Assembly: GCA_963794215.1 (NCBI GenBank)
Contig: CAWCCQ010000004.1
Coordinates: 562,277-626,276, forward strand
Direction of reading: 5' to 3'
Origin: DATKRB01 sp963794215
GTDB taxonomy: Bacteria; Actinomycetota; Acidimicrobiia; Acidimicrobiales; RAAP-2
Length of the DNA stretch: 64,000 nucleotides
Below the pieces are notes generated by a model. The model was not told where the DNA came from and made no database searches. It was given only the letters and a program-made list of their open reading frames with translations. A program made the position numbers and the translations under genes. Below are positions 18,361 to 28,267 of the stretch, piece after piece (position 1 is the stretch's first letter; each line of letters opens with the position of its first letter).

Positions 18361-18404
18361 CATGAGCGTGCCATCCGAGGTCGCCCTCGGATGGCACGCT
18401 CATG
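18361..18404. terminator. Long hairpin after the SHOCT gene
   Basis: A perfect 19-bp stem (18361-18379 pairs with 18386-18404) closing a 6-nt loop, 56 nt after the stop. It is one of the strongest hairpins in the window and would work in both directions. Confidence 0.85.
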
Positions 18405-18616
18405 TTCACGGCGGGTGAAACGAACAGGCCACGCATCACTCCCGACGACTGCAATGCCAGTCCCGACATGAGTTTGTTGGGTCGGTGTCGCCGGGTATTG
18501 GCCGGACAACCAGGGTTTGCGGCCGAATGGCGAGCAGGGACTGGGGGTCTGTTTCGACTCATGGAATGTCGGTGCGCTTTGCTGAGGTGACGGGACCCCG
18601 TTTGATGTTCCACCCG

Positions 18617-18844
18617 CTATGAGCATGCAGGTTGGTGTTGCTCGAGCCACCGCCGTTTGAACTCGACCTCGCCCTTCATGCCCGCGTACTGGGCTCGACA
18701 CCGATTCCAGGTGGCTTCGGATATCTCGAGGCGGCGCAGGACCTCGGTGAGATCAGTGCCCTCATTGAGCAGCCGCTCACCTTCTCGGACCTTGCGCAGG
18801 GCCTGTTCGGGACTGTGCCGAAGACGCTTCATGGCTGTGCTCAT
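18617..18844 (-). pseudogene. Truncated IS3-family transposase orfA
   Basis: About 75 residues with the N-terminal HTH of an IS3-type OrfA (EQALRKVREGERLLNEGTDL, then EVLRRLEISEATWNRCRAQYAGMK). The normal leucine-zipper C-terminal half is gone and no orfB follows. The upstream flank was later invaded by the IS3 element at 18863, whose edge lies 19 nt from the start codon. This is a relic of a different, older element. Confidence 0.65.
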
Positions 18845-18928
18845 CCTCCCACTTTGGGATCGGGGAGCCTGACCCGCTTTCCCGGACACTGATTCTGAGA
18901 CGATGATCGTTTCGGAAAGGAGTCCGAG

Positions 18929-19215
18929 ATGCCCCGTCCGCACCCGCCTGAGTTTCGTCGGCGAGCGATTGAACTGGCCCGTCTGAAGGAGAAGCCGGTC
19001 GCCCAGATCGCGGCAGATATCGGGATCTCCGAGTCCTGCCTGCGCAACTGGGTCCACCAGGCCGACATCGATGAGGGGACCAAAGAGGGCTCTCGAGGGA
19101 CGAGCGGTCCGAACTGGTCCGGCTGCGACGCGAGGTTCGTGTGAAGGACATGGAGATCGAGATCCTGAAGCGAGCGTCGGCCTTCTTCGCCCGGGAGAAC
19201 GTCCTCCCAAAATGA
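18929..19215 (+). pseudogene. IS3 transposase OrfA, frameshifted
   Basis: Begins PRPHPPEFRRRAIELARL and continues with the HTH QIAADIGISESCLRNW. A frameshift at about 19085-19105 moves it to the frame encoding DERSELVRLRRE and the zipper up to FFARENVLPK, ending at the TGA at 19213. The end shows the usual IS3 arrangement, an A-rich slippery site (CCAAAATGA) with the orfB ATG overlapping the stop. Confidence 0.75.
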
Positions 19216-20079
19216 CCCGCCGGCTGGTCCATGAGCTGAGCCGTGACGGCATCGACGTCACGGTGGCCTGCCGGGTGCTCGGGGTATCGCGTTCGGGGTA
19301 CTACGAGTGGCTCTCGGGCCGGCCGTCGGAGCGGGACTGGGACGACGCCCATCTGCTCGACGAGATCCGACAGGTCCACAAGGCCTCCCGGGCCACCTAT
19401 GGGGCCCCGAGGGTCCACGCCGAGCTGAAACTCGGTCGGGGCCACCACGACGAAAGCGGGTGGCGAGACTGATGCGCTCGGCGCGTATCCAGGGCATCTG
19501 TCACCAGCGCAAGGGCCGCCACCGGCCTGCACCAGCCGCCCACGACGACCTCGTGCAGCGCCGCTTCGTGGCCGAGGGTCCCGACCAGCTGTGGTGCACC
19601 GACATTACCGAGCACCCGACCAAGGAAGGCAAGGTCTACTGCTGTGCCGTGCTCGACGTCTTTTCCCGACGCGTCGTCGGCTGGTCGATCGCCGATCACA
19701 TGCGAAGCGAGCTCGTCGTCGACGCCCTCCAGATGGCCACCTGGCGGCGCAACCCCGCACCCGGAACGATCCTGCACGCCGACAGGGGTCGCAGTTCACC
19801 AGTTGGGTCTTCGGCCATCGGCTGCGCCAAGCCGGCCTGCTCGGCTCGATGGGCCGGGTGGCCTCTTCGGTCGACAACACCATGATGGAGTCGTTCTGGT
19901 CGACCCTGCAGCGAGAACTCCTCGACCGCCGACGCTGGAAGACCAAAGACGAGCTCGCCTCGTCGATCTTCGAATGGATTGAGGCCTTCTACAACCCCGT
20001 CCGTCGACACACCTCGATTGGAGATCGGAGTCCCATCGAGTTCGAAGCACTACACACCGCCGCCGTCATTGCGGCATGA
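19212..20079 (+). pseudogene. IS3 transposase OrfB (DDE, rve domain), two frameshifts
   Basis: Starts TRRLVHELSRDGIDVTVACR with an HTH_21 region (RATYGAPRVHAEL). After a break at about 19440-19460 it reads the integrase core (DQLWCTDITEH, first catalytic Asp; LHADRG, second Asp). A second break at the G4 run 19785-19788 leads to SQFTSWVFGHRLRQAGL and ESFWSTLQREL, which carries the catalytic Glu. All catalytic residues are present but in three frames. Confidence 0.8.
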
Positions 20080-20210
20080 TCACGACAGCCAACCTGTCCG
20101 GGAAAGCGGGTTAAGCTCCTCGGGATGCTCACAGTGGGTGGATCAGGAGCTGGGCCCCCGTCAGAGGCAGAACGTGCCCTCACATGCTCGAGTGAACGGG
20201 ATGGATAAGA

Positions 20211-22868
20211 CTAAAGAAGATGTCTGGCCCGAGCGAAGCTCACGGCCTGTGAACGAGAGTTCACGTCAAGCTTTCGATAGACCGACCGCACGTGGCTCTT
20301 CACGGTGTTCAAAGAGATGTACAACTCATCGGCGATCACGCCCAACGATCGATGAGTCGGGAGATAGCTGAGTATCTCCCGTTCACGCACGGAAAGTTGC
20401 ACTGACAAGGGATTCAAACCCTGTTTGGACGCGGCCAGGATCGATCGCTCCAGATGGACGATGAGCCGCGTCATGTACGTGTCAGGAAATCGCCCTGCGA
20501 TCCGTTGCAAGAGCGGTAGGAGAGGTACCGCATGGTCCACGAACGCTCGTGTGAACCCCTCGGCCCTGGCCAGATCGAGGGCGCTTCGGACGGTATCAAG
20601 AGCTTCGCGCTCTAGTCCGAGCTGCACCCTTACGTTCCCAAGGAGGGTGAGACGTCGTAGTTCGGCACTCACCTTGGTTCTTTGGGCGACGGCGAGGACG
20701 TCGGCGGCCTCGCCGAGGCGGTTCTGGCGTACAAAAACCAACGCCTCGATTTCCGGACTGGCGTTGTGTCCAGCGACGACGATGGCTCGTTCGACGTCGT
20801 CGAGCAGCAGCCAGCACCTGCATTCCAGATCGTTGAGCCGCAACGAAGTAGGCCCGGAAGCCGAGCCAGCTTCCATAATCTTTCGTAGGGCGGAGATTCG
20901 ACCCAGAGCCTCAACAGCCTGGCCCTGCGCCACCATCACGCGAATACGCTGACACTCGAGGGCTCGGAAAATCGGACTGAGCGGAGCCGAATCCCGTGCC
21001 GGCAGGGCCTCGTCGACCTCCCTCGAGGCACCCGCCAAATCATCGCGTTCCCACAGCACAATGCTGAGCGCCAAGTGGGAATCAAGCGCGGCCAAGCTTT
21101 GGCGTGGATGCTCAAGGTCAGACTCTGCCAGAGCGTGACGGGCCAGACTAGAGGCCTCGCGAAGCTGACCCTCGGCACACGCCAGCAAGGCGGCAACTCC
21201 GAGTCGGCCTAGACGGTCGACCACGATATTCCGAGGGGAAGCCAGAATCGCACGAGCGTTGTCGGGTCGCTCTGACCAGAGATGGGCTCGTGCTTGAAGC
21301 GTCATCAACGTGCCGGGTATCGCGATATCCACGGTATCTAGCCAGCGTTGCTCCTCATCGCCAGCGCTCGGAACGTGGTCTGCGGCATTCTCGCCGGTCA
21401 TGAACGAGTCTGCTAGCTCACAGTGCCGTAGCACCGTGGAGGCGTCACCGCAAAGCGTGGCGTGAAGAGCCCAGAGAAACTCGACACGATAATGCCAACG
21501 TGCCGCGTTGGCGCTTGACCGCATCATGTCGAGACGTAGGAGCCACGGGAGCGCCTTATCGGGCTGCCCTGAGTGCAAGAGGTCGACAGCAGCCCCATAC
21601 GAACGATGGATCTCGCTTCTGAGGTAAGCGTTCGGTAACGCTTCCAGCATTGTCGGTGTGTCGGGCAAGAGGCGAGGTCCATGGGCTACGTTTCGCACCA
21701 ACGTCGAGATGGCAAGGGCGAACGCCTCGTCGTTCTCGCCGGCACTCGCGAGGTAGCGCATGGAGGCGAGGAGGTCGCCGTTCCGATGGAACCACGCGGC
21801 CGCCCCGCGCTGGGAGCCGGGCCGGATTGCCGGGTCTTCCCGATCAGCAAAACGTCGTAGAAAATCAGCGAACAGCGGATGGAGCCGATACCACAGGCCC
21901 ACCGAATCCGAGCATGTTATGAACAGGTTCTGGCGCGCGAGCGTCGCCAGCAGGCGAGCGGCGTCCGGATAGTGGGCAAGCTGTTCGGAGAGCTCGCCAG
22001 TTGTGCCATCCAGCATCGATATGGCAAGCAGGAACCGCACCTGGTCCGGAGGAAGTCCGTCGAGCACAGTACGAGAGAAGTAATGATCTGTCAGCACGCC
22101 ACTTGTTAACCGGCTCAGCATCCGGTGGGGGTCGCCACCCTCGGCGAAATCGACGGCGGCCAACTTGAGTCCAGCGGCCCAACCCTCGGTCCGATCGACG
22201 ATCTCGCCTATCTGGTGTTCGAGCACTTGGCCGGCGGTGATTCCAAAGAGTGAGCTTGCCTCGTCGCGGGTGAAACGGAGCCTGTTGGTTCGAATCTCGG
22301 CGAGGTCGCCATTCATCCGGAGCCGATGGAGTGGAAGGGGAGGGTCACCCCTTCCGGCCACGACGAGGTGAGCGCTTGGTGGAAGGTGGGAGACCAACCG
22401 AGCGAAGCTTTCAAGAATGTCACCGTTGCTTATGACGTGGAAGTCATCCAACACGACCAGCATTGGCGATAGATCGACGCAGGTCAGCACCCGATCCGTG
22501 GTTGCCGGCGCGGTGCCTGAAGATGGTCTTCTTCTCTCCTGTAGAGACGGCGGGTGCGTCGATGGAGGAAGAACGGTGTTCAAGAGCCGTCGCCAAAAAC
22601 GATCGGGATTGTTGTCTGCCGGCTCGAACGTCAGCCATTTTGCCGGTGGGTGGGCGCCAAAGCGCACCCACTGGGAGAGCGCTACCGTCTTGCCCTCGCC
22701 CGGGCCGGCAGTGACAACCGTCAGGCTCGCCCTGGCCCCCGCTTCGAACTCCGTGTCGAGCCTGGGTCGACGGACCCAGGCGTTCGGTGAGTTGGGACCA
22801 GTGGTCGGGGGGCCCTCGCCAACTGTCTCGTCATCGGGGGCGGTTGGAAGAATGTCGCACTGAGTCAT
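20211..22868 (-). CDS. LAL-type (MalT-like) LuxR-family ATP-dependent transcriptional regulator 2
   Basis: An 885-residue paralogue of the regulator at 14340, with Walker A GPGEGKT (about residue 55), Walker B MLVVLDDFHVI (about 135), a long helical repeat region and a C-terminal LuxR HTH (SVREREILSYLPTHRSLGVIADEL, SLNTVKSHVRSVYRKLDV). I use the ATG at 22868, not the longer in-frame start at 22949, because promoter copy F predicts transcription starting near 22928. Having the regulon motif in its own promoter suggests autoregulation or control by the paralogue. The frame is intact throughout. It converges with the IS3 element at its 3' side. Confidence 0.92.
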   Translation of the reverse strand: MTQCDILPTAPDDETVGEGPPTTGPNSPNAWVRRPRLDTEFEAGARASLTVVTAGPGEGKTVALSQWVRFGAHPPAKWLTFEPADNNPDRFWRRLLNTVLPPSTHPPSLQERRRPSSGTAPATTDRVLTCVDLSPMLVVLDDFHVISNGDILESFARLVSHLPPSAHLVVAGRGDPPLPLHRLRMNGDLAEIRTNRLRFTRDEASSLFGITAGQVLEHQIGEIVDRTEGWAAGLKLAAVDFAEGGDPHRMLSRLTSGVLTDHYFSRTVLDGLPPDQVRFLLAISMLDGTTGELSEQLAHYPDAARLLATLARQNLFITCSDSVGLWYRLHPLFADFLRRFADREDPAIRPGSQRGAAAWFHRNGDLLASMRYLASAGENDEAFALAISTLVRNVAHGPRLLPDTPTMLEALPNAYLRSEIHRSYGAAVDLLHSGQPDKALPWLLRLDMMRSSANAARWHYRVEFLWALHATLCGDASTVLRHCELADSFMTGENAADHVPSAGDEEQRWLDTVDIAIPGTLMTLQARAHLWSERPDNARAILASPRNIVVDRLGRLGVAALLACAEGQLREASSLARHALAESDLEHPRQSLAALDSHLALSIVLWERDDLAGASREVDEALPARDSAPLSPIFRALECQRIRVMVAQGQAVEALGRISALRKIMEAGSASGPTSLRLNDLECRCWLLLDDVERAIVVAGHNASPEIEALVFVRQNRLGEAADVLAVAQRTKVSAELRRLTLLGNVRVQLGLEREALDTVRSALDLARAEGFTRAFVDHAVPLLPLLQRIAGRFPDTYMTRLIVHLERSILAASKQGLNPLSVQLSVREREILSYLPTHRSLGVIADELYISLNTVKSHVRSVYRKLDVNSRSQAVSFARARHLL

Positions 22869-22961
22869 TGCCTCTACCCGCCGGAGCGGGAGAAGGCGCT
22901 CGAGGGCCGGATGACCGTGACGACCATTTGTCCAGTATGAGGGGGTCAATCGGGACTCGGC

Positions 22962-22978
22962 ATCCCCCTGTTTGGGTG
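22962..22978 (-). promoter_or_regulatory. Inverted repeat copy F in the promoter of LAL regulator 2
   Basis: On the minus strand TCACCC-N5-GGGGGA, eleven of twelve matches. CTCATA (22935-22940) starts 22 nt downstream in the usual register. The gene start follows 67 nt after the -10. Confidence 0.7.
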
Positions 22979-24106
22979 ATGAAAGAGGGATCCCTTTCCC
23001 CGGACGGGCCGAGCCAGTGATTCGGGATCTCCGCCCATCCCTGTGTGCGAGCCGCGCTTACATACTGTGATTACCCTGAGAAACTGTAAAACCCCTGAGA
23101 GATGGCCAAATTGGGAGGGCGCGTTCCTCTGGTTCCGAACTGAGTGATCACCAGGCACAGCTACGGACGGAGATCCATCGACCAAGCCTGGCACGCCGTC
23201 ACTCGCTCGGCCAGCGCGACGACCGCCACAGGGAGGACGACCGCCAGAAGCGCGATCTTCGAGGAGTCCCTTTCCTAGGCCCTGCCGGTTCAGAGAGCGA
23301 AGACGCAATTCATACGGTCAGTATCTCGGGTGCTCCTCATGACGCTCGGGGGACGAGCGCACCGATGAACCGGCCCGCGATTGCTCGGCGAGCTTCTCTG
23401 ATGATTTGTGTGACCTTGAACCTTCCCGTGACGGAGGGTCCGCAAGGGCCGGTCGATGGTGATTTACGGGGTCAAGCAGAGAGAGAAACACAAGGCGGGA
23501 GGGATATCGTCTCCCTCCCGCCTTGCAGGATTTCCCAGACATGTGACTGACGGGCCTTCCTACCCACATGATGCTGTGCGTCTTCTCGTGTGTCATCGCC
23601 CAACCAAGGTGACTTACTGGCCCACACCTGACCACTGGTTCAGGTCCAAGTTCATGCCCGGCGGTGTCGTGCACTGGCAGAAAGTGGCTGAGAACGTGGG
23701 GTTCTTGAGAGGCTGCGGTCTCCGAAGCGCTGAGCAGCCCCCTTGGTCGGTCCTCGGAGGACATCGCTGTGCCAATGCCTCCCACACGATGGTCGGAACC
23801 GTTCTCCTTAACTAGTAAATGCGCGCCAAAAGAATGTGGTCGCATCATCACAGGTTTTCCAATGAAGGACACGCTAGCAACTGTCCCCTTATAGCCGACG
23901 AAGGTATACGTGAAGAGGACATACCTGGCCAACGCGTAGCGGCCTGATATCAGCGCTCCTCCAAGCACCAAAAGTGTGCGAGGAGGATCAACTGTTGGGG
24001 TACCACCACGGCTGCTGACGGGCCGGAGGATGGGGTCAGATGACATCGCTTAGACGTTGTCCAGATCAGCCCTTGGGCTCGACGTCGCTGTGCGGGGGCG
24101 TGCGCC
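22979..24106. other. Long gene-poor region between LAL regulator 2 and the small membrane protein
   Basis: More than 1.1 kb without a gene I can support. A 242-residue open frame on the minus strand (23318-24046) is interrupted by the strong hairpin at 23491 and its translation looks like noise. GC content drops towards 24 kb, hinting at foreign or relic DNA. Confidence 0.45.
23491..23525. terminator. Strong hairpin of unknown parent gene
   Basis: A perfect 14-bp stem (CAAGGCGGGAGGGA / TCCCTCCCGCCTTG) with a 7-nt loop. It is an orphan: no recognised gene ends nearby on either strand, suggesting that the gene it served has been lost or is a small RNA. Confidence 0.65.
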
Positions 24107-24265
24107 CTATCTGACCCGGGAGCGCGATGGCATGAGCGCTCCCGCTAACCACAAGAGAGGAAAGATGAAACCGACAATAAACAGGACCAGATGACCCTTC
24201 CTGATGGTCAAGAGTCCGAGGGTAACAAGTAATACGAAGTAGATTGCACCAAGCAAGAAGGGCAT
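24107..24265 (-). CDS. Small two-helix membrane protein (PLDc_N-like hairpin)
   Basis: A 52-residue protein that is almost entirely two membrane helices: PFLLGAIYFVLLVTLGLLTI, then LVLFIVGFIFPLLWLAGALMP, with a basic end SRSRVR. The second helix resembles the phospholipase D nuclease N-terminal hairpin. GAAGG precedes the ATG. Promoter copy G2 predicts a leader of about 30 nt. Confidence 0.7.
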   Translation of the reverse strand: MPFLLGAIYFVLLVTLGLLTIRKGHLVLFIVGFIFPLLWLAGALMPSRSRVR

Positions 24266-24327
24266 GTCGAACCTAGCCTTCGCGAAGTGAGACGGGGCGA
24301 CGATAGCGCGGGCTCGACTGTACGACA

Positions 24328-24344
24328 TCACCCGGACGGGGTGG
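24328..24344 (-). promoter_or_regulatory. Inverted repeat copy G2 with CTATCG -10
   Basis: On the minus strand CCACCC-N5-GGGTGA, eleven of twelve matches. CTATCG (24301-24306) begins exactly 22 nt downstream. It drives the small membrane protein starting at 24265. Confidence 0.75.
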
Positions 24345-24550
24345 AAACGGACGCGGGTTTCACTCACCAAGCGGCCCAGGAAGGAGTGCCGCCGTTCAGT
24401 CTGGCGAGTCGTTCCGGTTGCTCCGTGGAATTGGTCAAAGACCCTCGATGCCCGAGAAGCCATTGTCCGCCTTGGTCCCAGGCAAAAGGCCTAGATGGGT
24501 GGGCGAGACACCCGGCCCGGAGAAGCGTCGAGCGAGCTTTGATGCCTGTG

Positions 24551-24567
24551 TCACCCGACTCGGGTGA
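24551..24567. promoter_or_regulatory. Inverted repeat TCACCC-N5-GGGTGA (copy G1)
   Basis: Perfect repeat, 206 nt upstream of copy G2, with no CTA box in the standard register on either strand. It may be a distal site for the same gene, or an orphan whose gene decayed. Confidence 0.5.
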
Positions 24568-24800
24568 GGCGTGGTGGTCGTCCGTCGGAAGCTGACTTGA
24601 GCCGCGATGCGACCTCCGAAGACCTGGGCGAGGTAGCCCGGGTGGAAGATCAGCGGGTGAACTCCGCATCATTGGGAAAAGATCTACCAAAATCAACCAC
24701 TTTAGGCACCCTGCAATGCCGGCATCCGAGGCGCGGTGCCGGGCATCGATGGAAACCATCGATCTTGACACTGCCGCGAGCCGCTCCCGCTTTCCGTATC

Positions 24801-25940
24801 ATGGGAAAGCCATCCGGTGCGATCTGAAACATGGATTGCGAGTTACGGTTTGTTTCTTTCAAAAAGAGAGTTTCCTGTACCCGGGGAGTCTATTTAAGCT
24901 GCCAGACGATCCTACGAGATGTGTATTCGACAGCTATTGAGTGCTCACGAAGACGTCACTGAGGTCGTTGTTGCCTAGAATGGTGGCGAAACTACAATGA
25001 TGGATTGGACTGTTTCGTCGTTCCATAGATCTGTCACGCCAGTACGCGAAGCCGGGCCAACGTGCGCTGAACACGCTTCAGACCAAGGGACACTCTTGAC
25101 TGATTCCTGGGGGAAAGTTCCTCAAAGAAAAAGAATTTCTTGTCCGAATATCGATTAACGGACCTGTAGAGCTACACGATGCGTATCACGTTGACAACAA
25201 GGCTGGCCCACCTTTGATCCGCGCTATTCGAGGTATCGACATCCGGCAATGTCACCAAATTGATTGGACGTCCTCACGAAGATTCATGCGGCCAATGGCG
25301 ACCAAGGGCGTCGCGTGTACAGGTTCCTGTGGGATGAGCTGGGCGCCACGTTCATGCAATTAATACCCATGGTCGGACGGACCACCTCCGCGAGTGCTTT
25401 CACTCTCGGGCTTTCGGCGAGGGCAGGCCGGCAGGACCGGCTGCGCTCGCCAACTGGTGTGATGAGCCAGCCGGAATGTGCGTCCATGGGGAGGCCTGTG
25501 GTCTCCAGGTTGCGTTCGAGCACATAGGGGACCTCTGCTCGAGTGACCACTTCGTCGAACCGAGGTTCCTTCTCGGGAACATCGGGGATAGGAAAATAGC
25601 GCAACTTGTAGCCCCCCTCAGCAACAAAAGTGTGGGCATGATAAGCTCGACTTGCTGACCAAATACGCTCTCGACTATTTCGCAGGTAACGTTGGGTATC
25701 CGAAAGACCACTGCCCTGTCTCGCCTTAGGGGGAATGGGGACAACATTACCTGTGTGACCAGGACAAGACCTCCTTCTCCCCCTCGGGCACCCGATGAAC
25801 ATCCTGTCTGGTCTGTGGCGTGCTAATGGTCCGCCTTCAGCGGTTGTGGAAACGTACGCTTCCGAGGATCAACACCGGGGACGTAACGACCTATGTACGT
25901 GTGGTAACGGGCGAAAATGGAAGCAATGTTACGGTGGTCG
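24801..25940 (+). pseudogene. Decayed anaerobic sulfatase maturase (anSME, radical SAM) with SEC-C tail
   Basis: Scattered frames reconstruct an anSME, the radical SAM enzyme that makes formylglycine in sulfatases. The pieces in order are: GKPSGAI then a stop where the first cluster Cys should be, followed by NMDC; YPGSLFKLPDD; EDVTEVVVA, an in-frame TAG where Trp is expected, then NGGETT; FRRSIDLSRQYAKPGQRALN; FLVRISINGPVELHDAY; VYRFLWDELGATFMQLIPM; ACGLQVAFEHIGDL with SSDHFVEPRFLLGNI; GYPKDHC; and finally the SEC-C motif RNDLCTCGNGRKWKQC near 25881-25935. The CxxxCxxC cluster has lost its first and third cysteines. Substitution nonsense plus several frameshifts mean true decay, not sequencing error. 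No sulfatase gene remains nearby. Confidence 0.8.
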
Positions 25941-26178
25941 ACCAAATTCGGGTTCACCATCGCCCAGACCAGCTGTGTCACTCTGCAAGCAGGTGAGGGC
26001 TGCTTCCCCAAGCCGGGCCGCCCGGGCGGTCTGCCCCACACCGGCGATGATCAGCGGATTCGCTCAGCTCAGAGATCCTCGCGATCACCTGTTCCGAGTG
26101 ATGTCGTCTGAAATCCATGTCGGTATCGTCGCCTTGAATGCGTGGATTACTGCAGGGCAACCCTAGGAGGCGGTAGCT

Positions 26179-28033
26179 ATGAGCGCGTTTCCCCCATCGC
26201 CGACTATGGGTTCCTTTCGGACTGCGAGAATAGCTGCCTGGTCGCGCCCGGAGGATCAGTTGAATGGCTCTGCCTGCCGCGGCCCGATTCAGCGAGTGTC
26301 TTCGGCGCTCTGCTGGACCGATCCGCTGGGACCTTTCGGTTTGGTCCGTCCAACGCTCGTGTGGCCCATCAACGGAGGTACGTTCCGGGCACGATGGTGC
26401 TGGAGACGACGTGGCACACTCCTACGGGATGGCTGGTCGTGCAGGACCTGCTCGTGATCAGACCTGTCCCTGATCAAGCGCCTCGTCGGGCGGGCTACCG
26501 GAGAGCACCTGCGGACTCCGCTGCCATCGGCACTCTCCTGCGGACTGCTACTTGCATCGACGGGATGGTCGAGGTGGTCGTCAACTGCCTCCCCTTGTTC
26601 GACTACGGAATGGAGCGGGGCCAGTGGACCTACGACGGTGATCGGTACCACTCCATGCTCGTCCAGACGCCAGCTGGCGATCCCACGCTGAGAATGTCGA
26701 GCAGCCTTCGCCTTGCACAGTTGGGAGCTCGTTCGTACGCGCGCTCGACGCTCAAGGAAGGCGAAACAGGGTTCGTCGCGCTTTCGTGGGGTGAGAACCC
26801 ACCCGAAGACGCTCAGTCTGCGCTGAAGGACGTGGAGTCGACCGTAGAGTACTGGCGAGATTGGCTGGGCAGAGGGAAGTTTCCCGATCACCCGTGGCGG
26901 CCCTATCTCGAACGGAGCGCCCTCACACTGAAAGGGCTTAGCTACGCGCCAACCGGCGCGATCATGGCGGCGTCGACCACGTCCCTTCCCGAGACGCCCG
27001 GGGGGCGCGGAACTGGGACTACAGGTTCACCTGGATCCGGGACACGGGATTCATGCTTCGCTCGCTTTATAGCCTCGGGTTCGAGTGGGAGGCGATTGAA
27101 TACTTTGCGTTTGTCCTGGATGCCGTCGCAGGTGGAGATCTCACGAAGATCTCTGAACTGCAGATCATGTACGGGATCGGAGGGGAGAAGGATCTGACGG
27201 AGAAAACACTCGACCATCTGTCAGGGTACAAGGACTCGAGACCGGTCCGAGTGGGGAATGGCGCCTGGGATCAACACCAGAACGACGTCTGGGGCATGCT
27301 CCTCGACGCGGTGCACACCTATGCCGAACTGGGCTACGCAGAGTTCGTAAAGGACGTGTGGGATGGCCTGGCCGGTTTCGTCGATGCTGCCATCGAGCAC
27401 AGTGGAGACGCTGATCAAGGTATTTGGGAGATCCGGGGCGATCCACAGCACTTCACTGCTTCAGCAGTCATGTGTTGGGTGGCGGCCGATCGTGGTGCAC
27501 GCATCGCCCGCGGCCGCAACGACCACGACCGGGCCGAACGATGGCAGTCTGCAGCCGACCGGATCAAAGCGGAAATCTGCGAGAAAGGGGTCAATGACGC
27601 TGGGCGCTTCCGTCAAGCCTATGAGAACGACGAACTGGACGCGTCTCTGCTCCTGATCCCGATCATGGGATTCCTGCCACCCAGCGACGAACGGGTCAAG
27701 AACACCGTGCTGGCTATCGCTGACGAGTTGACCCAAGACGACCTGGTGCTCCGTTACAAGGTGAGCACGACCGATACTGGCTTCGAGGGAGAGGAAGGGA
27801 CCTTTACGATCTGCTCCTTCTGGCTTGTTACGGCACTGGCGATGATCAAGGAGACTGCCCGCGCCCGAATGCTGTGCACCAAGCTGCTCAACTTCGCGAG
27901 TCCGCTGCTCCTGTACGCCGAGGAGATCGATGCGTCCACTGGTGAGCATCTGGGAAATTTCCCGCAAGCGTTTACTCATCTGGCCCTGATCGAGGCAGTG
28001 TCTCGCCTCATCGAGGCAGAGGTGACCCCATAA
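26179..28033 (+). pseudogene. Glycoside hydrolase family 15 protein (glucoamylase/trehalase-like), two frameshifts
   Basis: About 617 residues when joined. A textbook AGGAGG precedes the ATG at 26179, which reads SAFPP and then must shift at the C5 run 26191-26195 to IADYGFLSDCENSCLV, the usual GH15 N-terminal beta domain (GSVEWLCLPRPDSASVFG). At the G6 run 27000-27005 it shifts again into the catalytic (alpha/alpha)6 barrel: RNWDYRFTWIRD, GYKDSRPVRVGNGAWDQHQND and GTFTICSFWLVTALA. Family members hydrolyse glucans or trehalose; the substrate is not clear here. Apart from two homopolymer indels the sequence is well conserved, so a sequencing cause is plausible. Confidence 0.85.
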
Positions 28034-28267
28034 CGCCCCTCCGGCCGTCGCCAGTGGTGATTCGCTAGTGCGGGCTCGACGCAGTGGATTGCAGGGCGAG
28101 GCAGGGCCGTCCCTGTTGATCGCACGGCCGGACCGCAAGTGATCCGATTCGGAGCGGAGGTGACCCGTCGCTGCCGAACGATTGAGGAGAGCAGGTAGAC
28201 CGGAATAGCTTCTCGGTAGTGGTCGGATGATCACCGCCCCGATAACCGCATAGGCGGGTTGGTTTCC

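Larger units (their letters stand above)
18863..20119 (+). mobile_element. IS3-family insertion sequence with 25-bp inverted repeats and TCGG target duplication
   Basis: Terminal inverted repeats of 25 bp with two mismatches (18863-18887 and 20095-20119; shared core ACCCGCTTTCCCGGACA). A 4-bp direct repeat TCGG abuts both ends (18859-18862 and 20120-20123), which fits IS3-family target duplication. Inside are orfA and orfB, both frameshifted, so this copy is probably immobile without help. It sits in the intergenic space between the SHOCT gene and LAL regulator 2. Confidence 0.85.

Noticed and set aside
23318..24046. A 242-codon minus-strand frame
   Set aside because: It runs through the perfect hairpin at 23491-23525 and its translation shows no domain or helix pattern.
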